Shown piece by piece: positions 9,462 through 18,001 of a DNA stretch of 53,810 bases (the first letter of the stretch is position 1; every line of letters begins with the position of its first letter). The notes beneath the pieces were generated by a model. The model saw only the letters and a list, made by a program, of their open reading frames with translations, was not told the origin of the DNA and made no database searches. Origin of the DNA: DATLFP01 sp035540955 (lineage in GTDB: Bacteria; Actinomycetota; Acidimicrobiia; Acidimicrobiales; CADCSY01); assembly GCA_035540955.1 (NCBI GenBank), contig DATLFP010000073.1:1-53810 (forward strand), written 5' to 3'. The position numbers and the translations under genes are program-made.

Positions 9462-10820
9462 GTGAAGTTCGGCATCTTCTACGAGCACCAGCTCCCCCGC
9501 CCCTGGAACGAGGACAGCGAGCGCAAGCTCATCCAGGACGCGCTCGAGCAGGTCGAGCTGGCCGACAAGCTCGGCTTCGACTACGTGTGGGAGGTCGAGC
9601 ACCACTTCCTCGAGGAGTACTCCCACTCCAGCGCGCCCGAGATCTTCCTGGCGGCGTGCTCGCAGCGGACCAAGAACATCCGCCTCGGTCACGGCATCAT
9701 CCAGACCGCGCCGAAGTACAACCACCCGGCCCGCACCGCCGAGCGGGTCGCCACCCTCGACCTCGTCTCGAACGGCCGGGTCGACTTCGGCTCCGGCGAG
9801 TCGTCCTCGGAAGCGGAGCTCGGCGGGTTCACGATCGACCCCATCACCAAGCGCGAGCAGTGGCGCGAGGGGCTCGAGGTCGCCGTCCGGTGCATGACCG
9901 AGGTGCCCTTCACCGGCCACAAGGGCACCTACGTCGAGATGCCGCCCCGCAACGTCGTGCCCAAGCCCGTGCAGAAGCCGCACCCGCCGCTCTGGGTGGC
10001 GTGCTCCCGTCGCGACACGATCCTCCTCGCCGCCGAGCTCGGCATCGGCGCCCTGACCTTCGCGTTCATCGATCCCGAAGAGGCGGAGCACTGGGTCACC
10101 GACTACTACAAGACGCTCGAGGAGAAGGGCGCACCGATCGGCAAGGCCATCAACGCCGAGGTGTCGTGCGTGACGCCGATGATGGTGGCGCCGACCCAGG
10201 AGGAGGCCGTGGCCCGCGGCGTCGAGGGCGGCAACTTCTTCGGTTACTCCCTCGGTCACTACTACGTCTTCGGCGATCACGAGCCAGGCAAGACCGACGT
10301 GTGGGCGCAGTACATCGAGCGCCGGGGCAAGCACGGCTACGACCCCGAGGCGGTCAAGGCGGCCGTCGAGCAGGAGCGGCTCGGCGCCAAGATCTCCTCC
10401 GGCGACACGACCGGCCTCCGCGGCGCCACCGGCACACCCGAGCAGCTGCGCGAGTACATCCGCCGCTTCGAGGCCGCCGGCGTCGACCAGCTGATCTTCG
10501 TGATGCAGGCCGGCAACAACAAGCACGAGCACATCTGCGAGTCACTCGAGCTCTTCGCCAAGGAGGTCATGCCCGAGTTCAAGGAGCGCGACCCGAAGTA
10601 CCGCGAGGAGAAGGCCAAGCGCATCGAGCCGATCCTCGAGAAGGCCATGGCCCGCAAGGTCGACGACGCGCCGCGCCTGCCGGAGGGCTACTCGTTCCCG
10701 GCCATGCCCAAGGCGATGATGCGGGCCGCCGGCAACAAGGAGGGCGAGGAGTGGCTCGACAAGTTCGCCGAGGAGCGGGCTGCGGGCAAGCAGGACAGCA
10801 CCCTCGGGATCCTCGGCTGA
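9462..10820 (+). CDS. LLM-class flavin/F420-dependent oxidoreductase
   Basis: A 452-residue luciferase-like TIM-barrel enzyme beginning VKFGIFYEHQLPRPW. The blocks LGFDYVWEVEHHFLEEYSH near residue 43 and DFGSGESSSEAELGGF near 107 resemble alkane-sulfonate/luciferase-type monooxygenases. An extra charged helical C-terminal region of about 80 residues (rich in Lys/Glu) is longer than in typical F420 reductases. GTG at 9462 is set by CCGGAGG nine bases upstream. It overlaps the following SDR start (TGATG), indicating translational coupling. Confidence 0.88.
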   Translation: MKFGIFYEHQLPRPWNEDSERKLIQDALEQVELADKLGFDYVWEVEHHFLEEYSHSSAPEIFLAACSQRTKNIRLGHGIIQTAPKYNHPARTAERVATLDLVSNGRVDFGSGESSSEAELGGFTIDPITKREQWREGLEVAVRCMTEVPFTGHKGTYVEMPPRNVVPKPVQKPHPPLWVACSRRDTILLAAELGIGALTFAFIDPEEAEHWVTDYYKTLEEKGAPIGKAINAEVSCVTPMMVAPTQEEAVARGVEGGNFFGYSLGHYYVFGDHEPGKTDVWAQYIERRGKHGYDPEAVKAAVEQERLGAKISSGDTTGLRGATGTPEQLREYIRRFEAAGVDQLIFVMQAGNNKHEHICESLELFAKEVMPEFKERDPKYREEKAKRIEPILEKAMARKVDDAPRLPEGYSFPAMPKAMMRAAGNKEGEEWLDKFAEERAAGKQDSTLGILG

Positions 10821-11581
10821 TGGCCGCCCCGAGCTTCGACTCCTTCGCCGGAAAAGTCGCCGTCGTCACCGGCGGTGCCTCCGGCATCGGCAAGGCCGTG
10901 GTCGAGCGCCTGGCCTCGGAGGGGGCGACGGTCGTCGTCGCCGACCTCAACGAGTCCGACGGACAGAAGGTCGCCGCCGACGCCGGCGGCCGGTTCGTGC
11001 GGCTCGACGTCGCCGACGCGGCCGCGTGGGACGCCTTCGTCGCCGACGTCGTGGCCACCGAGGGCGGGCTCGACCTGATCCACCTCAACGCCGGGGTCAC
11101 GACCCAGAACGGCGACCTGGTCTCCCTCACCGAGGAGCAGTACCGCCGGATCATGGGGGCCAACGTCGACGGCGTCGTCTACGGCGCCCGCGCCGCCGCC
11201 CGGGCGATGGCGGCGGGCGACAACGGCGGGGCCATCGTCGCGACCGCGTCGATCGCGGGGCTCATCGGGTTCTCCCCCGACCCGATCTACACCCTCACGA
11301 AGCACGCGGTCGTCGGCCTGGTGCGGGCACTGGCCCAGCCGCTCGAGGTCCACGGCATCACCATCAGCGCCGTCAACCCGGGCATCGTCGAGACCCCGCT
11401 CGTGGGCGAGGAGGCGACCCAGATGCTGAAGGCGGCGAGCATCCCGATGATGCCGCCGTCGCAGATCGCCGACGCCGTCGTGTCGGCCGCGCGCTCCGGT
11501 CGCTCCGGCGAGTGCTGGGTGTGCACGGCCAAGGCCGGCAACGCGCCCCACACCTTCGCCGCCGTCACCGACATCGTCTGA
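10820..11581 (+). CDS. SDR family oxidoreductase
   Basis: This 253-residue classical SDR has TGGASGIGK near residue 18, the catalytic Ser in TASIAGL, and YTLTK as the Tyr/Lys pair. Its ATG overlaps the TGA of the preceding luciferase-like gene by one base. It is probably a partner dehydrogenase acting on a product or substrate of the two flanking LLM enzymes. The substrate cannot be inferred. Confidence 0.88.
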   Translation: MAAPSFDSFAGKVAVVTGGASGIGKAVVERLASEGATVVVADLNESDGQKVAADAGGRFVRLDVADAAAWDAFVADVVATEGGLDLIHLNAGVTTQNGDLVSLTEEQYRRIMGANVDGVVYGARAAARAMAAGDNGGAIVATASIAGLIGFSPDPIYTLTKHAVVGLVRALAQPLEVHGITISAVNPGIVETPLVGEEATQMLKAASIPMMPPSQIADAVVSAARSGRSGECWVCTAKAGNAPHTFAAVTDIV

Positions 11582-11592
11582 CCCGACCTCAC

Positions 11593-11598
11593 TAGGTT
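11593..11598 (+). promoter_or_regulatory. -10-like TAGGTT before the third LLM gene
   Basis: TAGGTT ends 6 nt before the ATG at 11605, and there is no Shine-Dalgarno sequence. This suggests the last gene of the cluster also has its own leaderless promoter. Confidence 0.45.
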
Positions 11599-11604
11599 CC
11601 GGCC

Positions 11605-12468
11605 ATGAAGTTCGGGATCATCTTCGGGAACATGGGGCCGTTCGGGGCGAGCGGCGACGGGGCCAAGGCCATCGCCACCGCGGCCGAGGACGTCGGGATC
11701 GAGTCGATCTGGACCGTCGAGCACGTGATCGTGCCCGAGGGTTACCAGTCGCCGTACCCGTACTCCGCCGACGGGAAGATGCAGGGACCGGACGACATGC
11801 CGATCCCCGACTCGTTCACGTGGCTGTCCTACGTCGCCGCCGTGACCTCGACCATCAAGCTCGCCACCGGCGTCGCCATCCTCCCGCAGCGGAACGTGAT
11901 CTACACCGCCAAGGAGATGGCCACGCTCGACCAGCTGTCGGGCGGCCGGGTCATCCTCGGCGTCGGCGCCGGGTGGATGCGCGAGGAGTTCGAGACCGTC
12001 GGTGTGCCCTTCGAGCGGCGCGGCGCCCGCACCGACGAGTACATCAACGTCCTTCGCACCCTGTGGGGCGACGAGAAGGCGTCGTACAAGGGGGAGTTCG
12101 TCTCCTTCGACAGCATCTACTGCCGGCCCCAGCCCGTGAACAGGTCGATCCCGATCGTGATCGGCGGCCACAGCGACGCGTCGGCCCGCCGGGCCGGTCG
12201 ACTGGGCGACGGCTACTTCCCCGGTCGGGGCGACGCCGAGACGCTCACGAGGATCCTCGGCATCATGCGGGCGTCGGCCGAGGAGGCCGGCCGCGACCCC
12301 GACGCCATCGAGGTGTCCGCCGGCGGCGCGCTCGACCCCGCCGGCATCGAGAAGATGCAGGAGCTCGGCGTGTCGCGCATCATGATCCCGCCGCTCAGCT
12401 TCGATCCGAGCGGCATCCGCGGCGCGCTCGAGCAGTTCGCCGAGAACGTGATGGCCAAGGTCGCGTAG
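11605..12468 (+). CDS. LLM-class F420-dependent oxidoreductase
   Basis: This 287-residue protein has the compact F420-type luciferase-like layout: VGIESIWTVEHVIVP near residue 29, the PIPDSFTWLSYVAAVTS block, ATGVAILPQRNV near 92, LDQLSGGRVILGVGAGWMREEF near 110 and IPIVIGGHS near 177. It is the last gene of the cluster starting at 8243. Cofactor preference for F420 is inferred from subfamily resemblance. The stop codon forms the loop of a 6-bp hairpin at 12460-12474. Confidence 0.9.
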   Translation: MKFGIIFGNMGPFGASGDGAKAIATAAEDVGIESIWTVEHVIVPEGYQSPYPYSADGKMQGPDDMPIPDSFTWLSYVAAVTSTIKLATGVAILPQRNVIYTAKEMATLDQLSGGRVILGVGAGWMREEFETVGVPFERRGARTDEYINVLRTLWGDEKASYKGEFVSFDSIYCRPQPVNRSIPIVIGGHSDASARRAGRLGDGYFPGRGDAETLTRILGIMRASAEEAGRDPDAIEVSAGGALDPAGIEKMQELGVSRIMIPPLSFDPSGIRGALEQFAENVMAKVA

Positions 12469-12474
12469 CGCGAC
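12460..12474. terminator. Stop-codon hairpin GTCGCG-TAG-CGCGAC
   Basis: Perfect 6-bp arms flank the TAG stop of the LLM gene between convergent genes. There is no T-tract, so it may be a pause or mRNA 3'-end stabiliser rather than a canonical intrinsic terminator. Confidence 0.5.
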
Positions 12475-12483
12475 GCGAGCTGC

Positions 12484-13722
12484 CTAGCCGCAGGCGGCGA
12501 AGGTGACGACGCCCTCCCCGGGGCGCACCTCGGCCCTCGCGTGGGCCGCCGCCCACTGCTCGAGCCCGTCGATCAGGTCGCGGAGGTCGGCGGCGGTGTC
12601 CATCACCACCGACGCCCGCACGCAGGTCTCCTGATCGCGGCGCCACGCCACGTACCAGTCACCGCCCCAACCCCGGGCCGCCTCCACGGCAGCGGCATCG
12701 CCCAGCTCGTCGGCGAGCAGCACGTAGAGCCCCCACAACCCGAGGGTCCCCTCGTCGATGACGGCCCAGTCGGCGCCGGGCGGCGGCACGACCACCGGCT
12801 GCGCCTCCCCCGCGAGCCATCGCGCCGGATCGAGCACCTGCTCGCTGGTGACCGGCGGCTCGTCGAACGCGGCGTCGATCCGCCGCTCGCCGCCGGCCTC
12901 GTGGAGTGCCGCCACCATGCCCGGACCGAAGAGGTACGGGAAGCCGATCAGCTGCGGCACCACCCGGGGGATGCTGCCGAGGTCGATGCCGAGCCCGATG
13001 GCCGACTCCTCTTCGATCGCCGCCCGCCGATCCTCGTCCGACAACGTGTCGCGATAGAGCTCCTCCACCCGCACGGCGTTGCCCTCGACGAGGGCTGCGA
13101 ACGCGAGGCCCGTCTCGTCGTCGGCATCGTCGAGCTCGGGGCGCTCGAGCCCGAAGTGCTGGTCGTCCAGCGCGTGGGTCAGCTCGTGGACGAGGACGGT
13201 GCGCACGTACGGCGTGAGCGACGCGCCCCGCACGACCAGCTCGCCGGTCTCCGGGTCGTAGAAGCCGACGACGCCCGCGCCGAGGAACGCGGTGAGCACC
13301 TCGGCGAGGTCGTCGGCGGCGTCGAGGAGCCCGAGCGCCCGCAGGACGTCCTCGGTGTCCCGGAGCGCGTCGAGGTCCTCGACCGCCTGGTCCCGCACCC
13401 GCGCCGAGAAGGCCTCGTCGTCGAGGAGCGTCGCGTCGACCGGCCGCAAGAAGGGCAGGCCGCGGGCGTCGGCCACGAACGCCGACAGCTCGGCCACCGC
13501 CGACTCGAGCTCCCCGGGCGTCGCCGGGCGGCCGATCGATGCCGGCGGCAGCAGCTCGGTCCGGGCATCGCGGCGGCGCGGCGTGTCGTCCGTTCGATCG
13601 AAGACGACGATGATGCCGCCGCCGACGAGGGCGAACACGACGAGGACGGCGACGACGACTGTTGCCGGTCGCCGCCGCGGCGGCCGCGGTTCGACGTCGT
13701 CGTCGTCCCAGCCGGGGTCCAC
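12484..13722 (-). CDS. Membrane-anchored zinc metallopeptidase, putative
   Basis: The 412-residue protein has one N-terminal membrane helix (about residues 19-40) followed by an extracytoplasmic domain. LVHELTHALDDQHFG near residue 180 gives the HExxH zinc motif. A downstream ALVEGNA block about 30 residues later offers the usual third ligand Glu. This is a gluzincin-like layout. It lies 19 nt downstream of the L,D-transpeptidase gene on the same strand, so a role at the cell envelope is plausible. I do not recognise a named family or substrate. Confidence 0.8.
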   Translation of the reverse strand: MDPGWDDDDVEPRPPRRRPATVVVAVLVVFALVGGGIIVVFDRTDDTPRRRDARTELLPPASIGRPATPGELESAVAELSAFVADARGLPFLRPVDATLLDDEAFSARVRDQAVEDLDALRDTEDVLRALGLLDAADDLAEVLTAFLGAGVVGFYDPETGELVVRGASLTPYVRTVLVHELTHALDDQHFGLERPELDDADDETGLAFAALVEGNAVRVEELYRDTLSDEDRRAAIEEESAIGLGIDLGSIPRVVPQLIGFPYLFGPGMVAALHEAGGERRIDAAFDEPPVTSEQVLDPARWLAGEAQPVVVPPPGADWAVIDEGTLGLWGLYVLLADELGDAAAVEAARGWGGDWYVAWRRDQETCVRASVVMDTAADLRDLIDGLEQWAAAHARAEVRPGEGVVTFAACG

Positions 13723-13741
13723 CCCGGCACGCTACCCGGGC

Positions 13742-14788
13742 CTACGGGAGCGGCAGCACGGTGGTCGAGGTGGTCTCTTCGGGCTCCTCTGGCTCCTCGG
13801 GCTCCGACGGCGGCTCGCCGGGGGCCGTCGTGGTCGGCGATGCCGGCTCGTCCTCGGGCGTCGTCGGCGGGTCCTCCGGCGCCGGGCCGGTGGGCTCGTT
13901 CCTCGCCGGCGGCGTGCCCGGCGTGGCGCCCGGACCCGACAGGACGTACACGGCGTCGCCCGTGCGGACGAGGCTCGGGAAGTAGCCGGCGATGTGCATG
14001 GGGATCCGCACGCACCCGTGCGACGCCGGGTAGGTGGGCACCGACAGAGCGCCGTGCACCGCGACCCCGCTGCCGGTGAAGTACACCGGGTTGTAGAGCT
14101 TGCCGAGGCGCGACTGCCGCCAGCCCGAGTACCGCCACATGAACCGGAACGCGCCCTCGGGGGTGATGGCGCGGTTCCGGCAGCTGCCCCCGGCGCAGTA
14201 CGTCTCGCCTGACCCGGTGGAGACGTGGGTGATCAACCGGAGGTTGCCGTCCTGGTAGGCGAACAGCAGCTGGCGGGCGAGGTCGACCTCGATCCGGGTC
14301 GGCTCGCCGTCGGGGACGAGGGGCGCCGGGAACGGCGGCGCGGCCAGCGCGGCCTGGACCGCGGGACCGACCCGGCCGTCGGGCGCCATGCCGGCCAGCT
14401 TCTGGAAGCCCTGGACGGCGTAGAGCGTGCCCATGCCGAACACGCCGTCGGCGGGACCGGGATCGAAGTGCAGCTCGGCGAGGCGGCGCTGGAGGGCGGC
14501 CACGGCCTCGCCCTCGTCACCCCGGTCGAGCACCCCGTCGTCGGCGGGAACGGCCGTGGTGGTGGTCGGCTCGGCCGTCGTGGTCGTGCTGCTCGGGGCC
14601 GCCGTGGTCGTGGTCGCCGGCGGCGCGGTCGTGCTGGTGGTGGTGGTCGGCGCCGCCGCCGGCGAGCGGACGGCCGCGGTCAGGCCGTAGGCGGCGCCGG
14701 ACACCGCCACCACCGCCACGAGCACGGCGCCGGCGGCCCATCGGGAGGTTCGAAGGCGATGCAGCATGCGTCGGCGGGAGGGACGCAC
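13742..14788 (-). CDS. L,D-transpeptidase with peptidoglycan-binding domain
   Basis: Predicted to form 3-3 peptidoglycan cross-links or attach proteins outside the membrane. The 348-residue layout is: N-terminal membrane anchor (about 17-38), Thr/Pro-rich linker (45-78), PG_binding_1 domain (about 82-140) and YkuD domain (about 155-298). The catalytic block contains HGALSVP and SHGCVRIP with the active Cys. The acidic Pro/Thr-rich tail to the C-terminus is low-complexity. The GTG at 14788 follows GGAGAG; ATG at 14767 is an alternative. The neighbouring metallopeptidase supports a cell-wall module. Confidence 0.92.
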   Translation of the reverse strand: MRPSRRRMLHRLRTSRWAAGAVLVAVVAVSGAAYGLTAAVRSPAAAPTTTTSTTAPPATTTTAAPSSTTTTAEPTTTTAVPADDGVLDRGDEGEAVAALQRRLAELHFDPGPADGVFGMGTLYAVQGFQKLAGMAPDGRVGPAVQAALAAPPFPAPLVPDGEPTRIEVDLARQLLFAYQDGNLRLITHVSTGSGETYCAGGSCRNRAITPEGAFRFMWRYSGWRQSRLGKLYNPVYFTGSGVAVHGALSVPTYPASHGCVRIPMHIAGYFPSLVRTGDAVYVLSGPGATPGTPPARNEPTGPAPEDPPTTPEDEPASPTTTAPGEPPSEPEEPEEPEETTSTTVLPLP

Positions 14789-14925
14789 GGCCGTGCTCTC
14801 CGGTTCCCGGACCCGATGCTACGGGTTGATGACAGTTTCCGTTTGTGACCGGCTGTGCCGGGTACCGACCCCTGCAGCCGGGATCGGGCGCAACGGCGGA
14901 GCGCCCGTCCCGGCACCCTTCTCTC

Positions 14926-14931
14926 TACGCT
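14926..14931 (+). promoter_or_regulatory. -10-like TACGCT before the repeat membrane protein
   Basis: TACGCT ends 9 nt before ATG 14941 with no ribosome-binding site between, which is consistent with leaderless transcription and with choosing 14941 rather than an upstream ATG at 14845. Confidence 0.4.
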
Positions 14932-14940
14932 GCCCACTCG

Positions 14941-15336
14941 ATGCGCTGGGTGGCCGTGGGTGTCGAACCGGTTGCGGTGCTGGCGATCGGGTCGAACGCG
15001 ACCGGCGTCATCGCCATCGGCCAGCTGGCGACCGGGGTGGTGGCCGTGGGGCAGCTCGCGCGCGGCGGGCTCGTGTTCGGCCAGCTCGCGCTCGGACTGG
15101 CGACCATCGGCCAGCTGAGCATCGGGGTGGTGTGGGCGGCGGGGATGATCGGCGCCGCCGCCCGGCCCGCCTTCGGGGTGATCGCCCGCGCCCGGCCCGT
15201 CGTAATCGCCCTGATCGCCGTCCTGTGGTGGTTCGCGGCCGGGCACTGGGTGGTCGACGCGCTGACCCGCGAGGACGGGATCGTGTTCGAGGCGCCGCCG
15301 CCTCGGTGCGTCGACGAGCCCGGCCGCGCCTGCTGA
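14941..15336 (+). CDS. Small membrane protein with decapeptide GQLA repeats
   Basis: This 131-residue protein contains five consecutive ten-residue repeats near residues 14-64, with consensus A-(I/V)-G-Q-L-A-x-G-V-V. It also has a hydrophobic helix near 85-105 and a short tail. The regular Gly/Ala/Gln spacing suggests a beta-solenoid or tightly packed helix rather than an ordinary transmembrane protein. I do not recognise a named family or function. An upstream in-frame ATG at 14845 would add 32 poor-quality residues. The TACGCT box supports 14941. A tRNA-Leu follows on the opposite strand. Confidence 0.7.
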   Translation: MRWVAVGVEPVAVLAIGSNATGVIAIGQLATGVVAVGQLARGGLVFGQLALGLATIGQLSIGVVWAAGMIGAAARPAFGVIARARPVVIALIAVLWWFAAGHWVVDALTREDGIVFEAPPPRCVDEPGRAC

Positions 15337-15350
15337 TCTCGTGTGGGTGG

Positions 15351-15434
15351 TGCCGGCGGCGGGATTCGAACCCGCACTCCCTCTCGGGAACCCACTTTTA
15401 AGGCGGGGGCGGCTGCCAGTTACGCCACGCCGGC
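15351..15434 (-). tRNA. tRNA-Leu(TAA)
   Basis: The minus-strand sequence folds as a class II tRNA. The acceptor stem is GCCGGCG/CGCCGGC, and the anticodon stem CCCGC/GTGGG carries the loop CTTAAAA (anticodon TAA). It has a long variable arm and the T-arm GCGGG-TTCGAAT-CCCGC, with discriminator A. The first two bases of CCA (CC) follow in the genome. Confidence 0.95.
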
Positions 15435-15445
15435 GTCCGTGCACG

Positions 15446-15727
15446 CTACGCCGCGACCGCGGCGAGCAGGCGGGCGCGGAGATCGTCGCGATCGCTGGCG
15501 GCGTTGGCGACGAGCACGCCCTCGACCATGTCGGCGACCACGGTGGTCATGGGTCGCCCGGCGAGGCGCACCGCCACCGCCGGCGCCGCGCCCGGACGGC
15601 GGCGCAGGGTGCGGTCAGCGTCAGCTCGCCGGGGCGGGGTCCGGAAGCCGGGCACGACGAGCCCGGCCCGGCGCGCCTCCTCGGCGATCGCCCGGGCCGC
15701 CGTCACGAAGTGGAGGGTCCCGCCCAC
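15446..15727 (-). CDS. Small hypothetical protein
   Basis: A 93-residue reading frame beginning with GTG at 15727 and lying 11 nt from the tRNA-Leu. It has an N-terminal helix (LHFVTAARAIAEEARRAG), an Arg-rich middle and a C-terminal stretch MTTVVADMVEGVLVANAASD that looks structured. Codon use is typical of the window. It lies 50 nt downstream of the MFS gene on the same strand. No family is recognised. A longer in-frame extension overlaps the MFS gene and is unlikely. Confidence 0.55.
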   Translation of the reverse strand: MGGTLHFVTAARAIAEEARRAGLVVPGFRTPPRRADADRTLRRRPGAAPAVAVRLAGRPMTTVVADMVEGVLVANAASDRDDLRARLLAAVAA

Positions 15728-15777
15728 CCCGCCATCATGCCGACGGGGTGCGACAGCCACCGGCACGCGGTTCTGTG

Positions 15778-17034
15778 TCAGTCGAGGCGGTCGAGGGACC
15801 GGGACAGCCACGCCCAGGCGGTCACGGCCAGGAGGATGCCGGCGCCGATCGTGGTGGTCGCCGGGGCGCCCAGGTGGTCGGCGGCCGCCCCCTGGACCAG
15901 CGACCCGATCGGGTAGGCGGCGGTGAAGGACATCACGTAGATCGCCATGATGCGGCCCCGCAGCCGCTCGTCGATGAGCAGCTGGACGGTGGTGTTGAGG
16001 CTGGAGACGACGGCCAGGAAGCACGCCCCGGCCAGGCCGATGCAGACCACACCCGTGGCGAAGCCGGGTGCGTGGGCGAAGCCGAGGAGGGCGGCGCCGT
16101 ACAGCAGGAGGCTGAGCAGGACGAGCCGGCTCCGGCGCACGGCGTCGCCCCAGCCGCCGATGATCGGGGTGGCGACGATCCCGCCGATGCCGAGGGCGCT
16201 GGCGAGCAGCCCGTAGCCCGAGCGGCCGACGTCGAACACGTCGGCGGCGTACACCGGCATCAGCTGGGCGACGGGCATGCCGAGGCCGGCGACGAGCACG
16301 ACGAGCGCCATGCACAGCACGATCTCGCCCCGGGCCCGCACGTAGCGCCACCCCTCGACGAACTGCTGGCGGACGTTGCCGGCCGGCCGCTCGCGCGTGC
16401 TGTCGGCGGTGCGGATGAGGAGGAGGGCGCCGATCAGCGCCCCGAACGAGACGCCGTTGAGGAAGAACGCCCACGCCGCCCCGAGGGTGGCGAGGACGAT
16501 CCCGGCCACCGCCGGGCCGATGGCGCGGGCGGCGTTGAACTGCGCCGAGTTGAGGGTGATGGCGTTCAAGAGGTCCCGCCGCGGGACGAGCTCGGTCACG
16601 TACGCCTGCTGGGCGGGGATGTTGAGGCCCGAGGAGAGCGCCGCCAGCGTCACCAGCACGAGGAGGGCGGGCACCGACCCGGCGCCGGCGATCCAGACGA
16701 GCCACAGGACGGCGGCGACGCTCGCCTGGGCGACCTGTGTGCCGAGCAGCACGCGCCGGCGCGGGAAGCGGTCGGCGAGCGAGCCGGCCAGCGGTCCGAC
16801 GAGGACCGTCGGGAACAGGTTGAGGAAGGCGGTGATCCCGATCAGCGACGTGCGGCCGGTGAGGTCGTAGACGACGAACGGCACCGTCGTGTTCTGGATC
16901 CAGGTGCCGATGCTGGAGACGAGAGCGCTCGACCAGTACAGCGCGAAGTCGCGGTGGCGCAGGGCCCGGCCGGCGGCCCGCAGCCCCCGTTCCGGGGCCG
17001 CCTCGGGCGCGGCGCCGACCCCGGGGACTGCCAT
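15778..17034 (-). CDS. MFS transporter (EntS/MFS_3-like)
   Basis: A 418-residue permease with about twelve hydrophobic helices. Markers are the MFS A-loop GSLADRFPRRRVLLG near residue 82 and NAITLNSAQFNAARAIGPAVAG near 155, typical of the MFS_3/EntS exporter branch. It is probably a drug or metabolite exporter; the substrate is unknown. ATG 17034 is chosen over the further upstream ATG 17058, because TACCCT lies 9 nt before it. Divergent from the acyltransferase gene with under 50 nt between starts. Confidence 0.9.
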   Translation of the reverse strand: MAVPGVGAAPEAAPERGLRAAGRALRHRDFALYWSSALVSSIGTWIQNTTVPFVVYDLTGRTSLIGITAFLNLFPTVLVGPLAGSLADRFPRRRVLLGTQVAQASVAAVLWLVWIAGAGSVPALLVLVTLAALSSGLNIPAQQAYVTELVPRRDLLNAITLNSAQFNAARAIGPAVAGIVLATLGAAWAFFLNGVSFGALIGALLLIRTADSTRERPAGNVRQQFVEGWRYVRARGEIVLCMALVVLVAGLGMPVAQLMPVYAADVFDVGRSGYGLLASALGIGGIVATPIIGGWGDAVRRSRLVLLSLLLYGAALLGFAHAPGFATGVVCIGLAGACFLAVVSSLNTTVQLLIDERLRGRIMAIYVMSFTAAYPIGSLVQGAAADHLGAPATTTIGAGILLAVTAWAWLSRSLDRLD

Positions 17035-17043
17035 CGCCGACTG

Positions 17044-17072
17044 AGGGTAGCGAGGCACCTCACGAGTACGAT
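17044..17072. promoter_or_regulatory. Back-to-back -10-like boxes in a divergent promoter
   Basis: On the minus strand TACCCT (17044-17049) ends 9 nt before the MFS ATG. On the plus strand TACGAT (17067-17072) ends 8 nt before the acyltransferase GTG. Two leaderless-type promoters therefore share less than 50 bp. Confidence 0.5.
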
Positions 17073-17080
17073 CCGACCTC

Positions 17081-17953
17081 GTGGCCGGGGAGACGATCGA
17101 CCTTGCCGAGCGGCGGGCGCTCGTCCACCTTCCCGACCTGAGCGAACCGGGAGCGACGCCGCACGATCCCCGCCGCAGCGACGTCGACGAGTTCGGTCGC
17201 TCGGAGTCGATGCGGGCGCTGGCTCGTCGCCTCTACGCCCCGATCTACGAGCGCCTCTTCCGCGTCGAGTGGGAGGGGCTCGACAAGATCCCCGAGGGCC
17301 CGGCACTGCTCGTCGCCAACCATGCCGGCGCCATCCCGTCGGACGCGCCGGTGATCATGCACGGCATCGAGGAGGAGCTGGGCCGTCCGGTGTACGGCCT
17401 GGCCGATCACCTCTTCAAGACCCTCCCGGTCATCGGCACCCTCTGGTCGCGGGCGGGCGGCGTCGTCGCCCACCCCGAGAACGCCTACCGGCTCCTGCGT
17501 GAGAAGCGACAGCTCGTGCTGGTGTTCCCCGAGGGCTCCAAGGGCCCGGGCAAGACCTACGACGAGCGCTACCAGCTCCGGCGGTTCGGCCGCGGCGGCT
17601 TCGTGCAGATCGCGATGCGGGCCGGCGTGCCCGTGGTCCCCATCGCCGTGGTCGGGGCCGAAGAGTCGATGCCGATCATGTTCAACATCGCGCCGCTGGC
17701 CAAGCTGCTCGGGTTGCCGTACGCGCCGATCACCGCCAACGCGCTGCTGTTCGGTCCCCTGCTCGGCGCCGTCGCCTACCTGCCGGCCAAGTTCAAGCTG
17801 CGGGTGCTCGACCCGGTGCACTTCGACGTCGCCCCCGACCAGCCTCGCTACTCGAAGAGCCGGATCATGGAGGAGTCCGAGGCGATCCGCCAGCAGATCC
17901 AGGAAGCCCTGTTCGACATGCTCAAGCAGCGGCAGTCGGTCTGGTTCGGCTGA
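17081..17953 (+). CDS. PlsC-like lysophospholipid acyltransferase
   Basis: Predicted 1-acyl-glycerol-3-phosphate-type acyltransferase at the inner membrane. The 290-residue protein has the catalytic NHAGAIPSDAP block near residue 80 (a His and Asp variant of NHX4D with longer spacing) and FPEGSKG near 148, followed by VVPIAVVGAEESMP. An epimerase gene follows 48 nt downstream. As I recall, mycobacteria pair the same two families (Rv0502 and Rv0501, in the other order), so a joint role in lipid or glycolipid modification is likely. GTG start, leaderless-type promoter. Confidence 0.87.
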   Translation: MAGETIDLAERRALVHLPDLSEPGATPHDPRRSDVDEFGRSESMRALARRLYAPIYERLFRVEWEGLDKIPEGPALLVANHAGAIPSDAPVIMHGIEEELGRPVYGLADHLFKTLPVIGTLWSRAGGVVAHPENAYRLLREKRQLVLVFPEGSKGPGKTYDERYQLRRFGRGGFVQIAMRAGVPVVPIAVVGAEESMPIMFNIAPLAKLLGLPYAPITANALLFGPLLGAVAYLPAKFKLRVLDPVHFDVAPDQPRYSKSRIMEESEAIRQQIQEALFDMLKQRQSVWFG

Positions 17954-18001
17954 TGCTCACGAGCGCGACGCGCGAGCGCGTGGAACAGGAGCGGTAGCGA
18001 C

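Noticed and set aside
14517..14690. Short tandem repeat or CRISPR-like array in the transpeptidase gene
   Set aside because: The repetitive bases encode a Thr/Pro-rich linker of the L,D-transpeptidase, with no spacer-repeat structure. No CRISPR array was seen anywhere in the window.
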